A program made the position numbers and the translations under genes. The notes under the pieces are model-generated. The model was not told where the DNA came from. It worked only from the letters and a program-made list of their open reading frames with translations, and searched no databases. From Clostridium sp. (GTDB lineage Bacteria > Cyanobacteriota > Vampirovibrionia > Gastranaerophilales > Gastranaerophilaceae), in assembly GCA_018362895.1 (NCBI GenBank), contig JAHALR010000001.1:186001-250000 (forward strand): a stretch of 64,000 nucleotides of DNA. The letters are read 5' to 3'. Positions 62,584 to 64,000 of the stretch are shown one piece after another; positions within the stretch are counted from its first letter, which is position 1; every line of letters starts with the position of its first letter.

Positions 62584-64000
62584 TTACTCTTCTTCTTGAG
62601 CTTTTTCAGGAATTCTCATCGCATAGAATGATCTCCATACAAATACCAAAGCAATCACTAAGAATATCCAGCCTGCAATAGGCGCAATATGTCTGAATGA
62701 TTCATTGATAGATATTTCCATAGCCAACAAACCAAATAAAGTTGTGAACTTGATAATCGGATTCATTGCTACTGAAGAAGTATCTTTGAATGGGTCACCA
62801 ACTGTATCACCAACAACTGTTGCATCATGCAAAGGTGTTCCCTTTTCACAAAGATCACATTCAACGATTTTCTTAGCGTTATCCCAGCATCCGCCTGCGT
62901 TTGCCATAAATACAGCCTGGAAAAGACCGAAAATAGCAATCGCAATCAAATAGCTTACAAAGAATGCAACAGGTGCAACTGTTTTGCAAGCCGGAGCTGA
63001 AAGACAAGCAAAGGCTAAAGCAAATGCAAATAAAGCTATGAAGATATTAACCATACCTTTTTGTGCATATTGAGTACAGATTTTAACAACTTCTTTTGAA
63101 TTTGCAACATTAGCTGTTTTAACACTTTCATCATCAATTTTGATATGTTTTTTAATGTATTCAACAGCTCTGTAAGCACCGGTTGTAACAGCCTGCATAG
63201 ATGCACCTGAGAACCAGTAAATTACAGCACCACCGGCAAGCAAGCCGAGGATTGTGTAGGGGTTAAGAAGGTTTAATACAGCTTCAGGTTCAATGCCCAA
63301 TGTATTTTTGATTACAAGAATCAAAGAGAAAATCATTGTAGTAGCACCTACAACAGCTGTACCAATAAGAACCGGTTTTGAAGTAGCTTTGAAAGTGTTG
63401 CCTGCACCATCATTTTCCTCAAGTTGTGCTTTAGCAACTTCAAAGTTAGGTTTGAAACCGAAGTCTCTTTCAATTTCTTCTGCAACGCCTTCACGTTCTT
63501 CAATAAGTGATAACTCGTAAACAGATTGTGCGTTATCAGTAACCGGACCATAACTGTCAACAGCAATCGTAACAGGCCCCATTCCCAAAAAGCCGAATGC
63601 AACCAAACCGAAAGCAAATACTGAAGCATAAATCATTACGATATCAGGAATCATTGTGCTGAAGTAATAAGCAAGTCCCATAAGGAATACAATTACCATA
63701 CCAATCCAGAAACCTGAGAAGTTACCGGAAACAATACCTGAAAGAATTGTTAATGAAGAACCGCCTTCACGTGAAGCTGTAACAACTTCTTTTGTATGAA
63801 TAGCGTTAGGGCTTGTAAAGATTTTAGTAAATTCAGGAATCAAAGCAGCGCCCAAAGTACCGCATGAAATGATACCTGCTAATACTAACCAAAGGTTTCC
63901 ACCCAAACTACCCAATAACCATTTGCTGACACCGAATGTCATGATTATTGAAAGAATTGAAGTTAACCAAACAAGGTTAGTTAAAGGTTTTTCAAAATCA
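62584..64000 (-). CDS. hppA: Membrane H+-translocating pyrophosphatase (5' end outside window)
   Basis: The C-terminal 471 or so residues of a multi-pass proton pump driven by pyrophosphate. The frame stays open to base 64000, so the N-terminal part is missing; the ATG at 63942 is internal. Motifs: GAGNTFKATSKP (Lys after GNT-x marks the K+-independent type), GGCWDNAKKIVE, and the substrate site ATVVGDTVGDPFKDTSS. A longer than usual loop (EEREGVAEEIERDFGFKPNF) precedes GNT. It conserves energy from pyrophosphate, fitting an anaerobic fermenter. Confidence 0.95.
   Translation of the reverse strand, partial: DFEKPLTNLVWLTSILSIIMTFGVSKWLLGSLGGNLWLVLAGIISCGTLGAALIPEFTKIFTSPNAIHTKEVVTASREGGSSLTILSGIVSGNFSGFWIGMVIVFLMGLAYYFSTMIPDIVMIYASVFAFGLVAFGFLGMGPVTIAVDSYGPVTDNAQSVYELSLIEEREGVAEEIERDFGFKPNFEVAKAQLEENDGAGNTFKATSKPVLIGTAVVGATTMIFSLILVIKNTLGIEPEAVLNLLNPYTILGLLAGGAVIYWFSGASMQAVTTGAYRAVEYIKKHIKIDDESVKTANVANSKEVVKICTQYAQKGMVNIFIALFAFALAFACLSAPACKTVAPVAFFVSYLIAIAIFGLFQAVFMANAGGCWDNAKKIVECDLCEKGTPLHDATVVGDTVGDPFKDTSSVAMNPIIKFTTLFGLLAMEISINESFRHIAPIAGWIFLVIALVFVWRSFYAMRIPEKAQEEE

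Noticed and set aside
1..64000. Prophage, insertion sequence, CRISPR array, tRNA or rRNA
   Set aside because: No transposase, integrase, phage structural gene, regular spaced repeat or tRNA-like T-loop sequence was seen on either strand by eye.

Overview
This window is a 64-kb stretch of an AT-rich bacterial chromosome with tightly packed genes. No rRNA, tRNA, CRISPR array, transposase or phage gene was recognised, and no gene-free stretch exceeds about 260 bases. The cell has two membranes: there are two TolC-type outer-membrane channels, a Skp/OmpH chaperone, a 1490-residue AsmA/TamB-like protein and MBOAT-type surface-polysaccharide acetylation. Its metabolism looks anaerobic and fermentative: pyruvate:ferredoxin oxidoreductase, an iron-type alcohol dehydrogenase, a membrane pyrophosphatase, and a PerR-rubredoxin-rubrerythrin oxidative-stress operon. 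A YidC with an extra periplasmic domain in the middle of the insertase core, together with several unrecognised proteins carrying a short N-terminal F-K-type motif, makes me favour a non-photosynthetic gut relative of Cyanobacteria (Vampirovibrionia/Melainabacteria, Gastranaerophilales). That placement is inference from memory of such genomes, not a computed result.

Layout. 1-3649: the end of a membrane protein with a duplicated domain, then rsmH, an ftsL-like gene and a small TPR protein. 3656-8626 (minus): histidine kinase, response regulator, a secreted propeller-like protein and two sugar-type ABC permeases with no partner ATPase or binding protein. 8906-15686 (plus): an AlgJ/AlgI-type acetylation pair, a Gfo/Idh/MocA oxidoreductase, a CDP-alcohol phosphatidyltransferase, trmL, nnrD and a lipoyl-pathway acyltransferase. 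15625-18596 (minus): chorismate mutase, fmt, def, dCMP deaminase and a pseudopilin. 18777-23762: HU, then a tripartite Emr-type efflux system divided between a divergent outer-membrane gene and marR-emrA-emrB, with a perfect palindrome between them. 23749-26072 (minus): an unrecognised protein, rubrerythrin, a 45-residue rubredoxin, PerR and a double zinc-ribbon protein. 26147-29809: a second TolC-like gene, Fe-ADH, LeuD and a thioesterase. 29832-37586 (minus): a TPR protein, a PilZ protein, an active/inactive M16 peptidase pair, and TrkH-TrkA.

37731-44544: YidC, beta-carbonic anhydrase, an unrecognised membrane protein, queA, asd, and a GAF-GGDEF-HD-GYP enzyme. 44672-52554 (minus): nifJ, a HEXXH protein, two tandem paralogous small membrane proteins, a pyrimidine-nucleoside phosphorylase and Skp. 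52672-64000: the AsmA-like giant, further lineage-type small membrane proteins, a phosphoesterase, RqcP, a secreted protein, PncC/CinA-C, an isocitrate-dehydrogenase-family enzyme and the C-terminal part of the H+-pyrophosphatase, which runs off the window.

Themes. Many starts are TTG or GTG behind strong Shine-Dalgarno sequences. Several convergent pairs abut or overlap with no terminator hairpin between them. The least explained content is the set of short lysine-rich membrane proteins with related N-termini (39443-40255, 49638-50735, 57228-57482, 58366-59148, 62058-62513, and the duplicated-domain protein at the left edge), the HEXXH protein beside two of them, and two possible minus-strand small RNAs ending in strong T-tract terminators.
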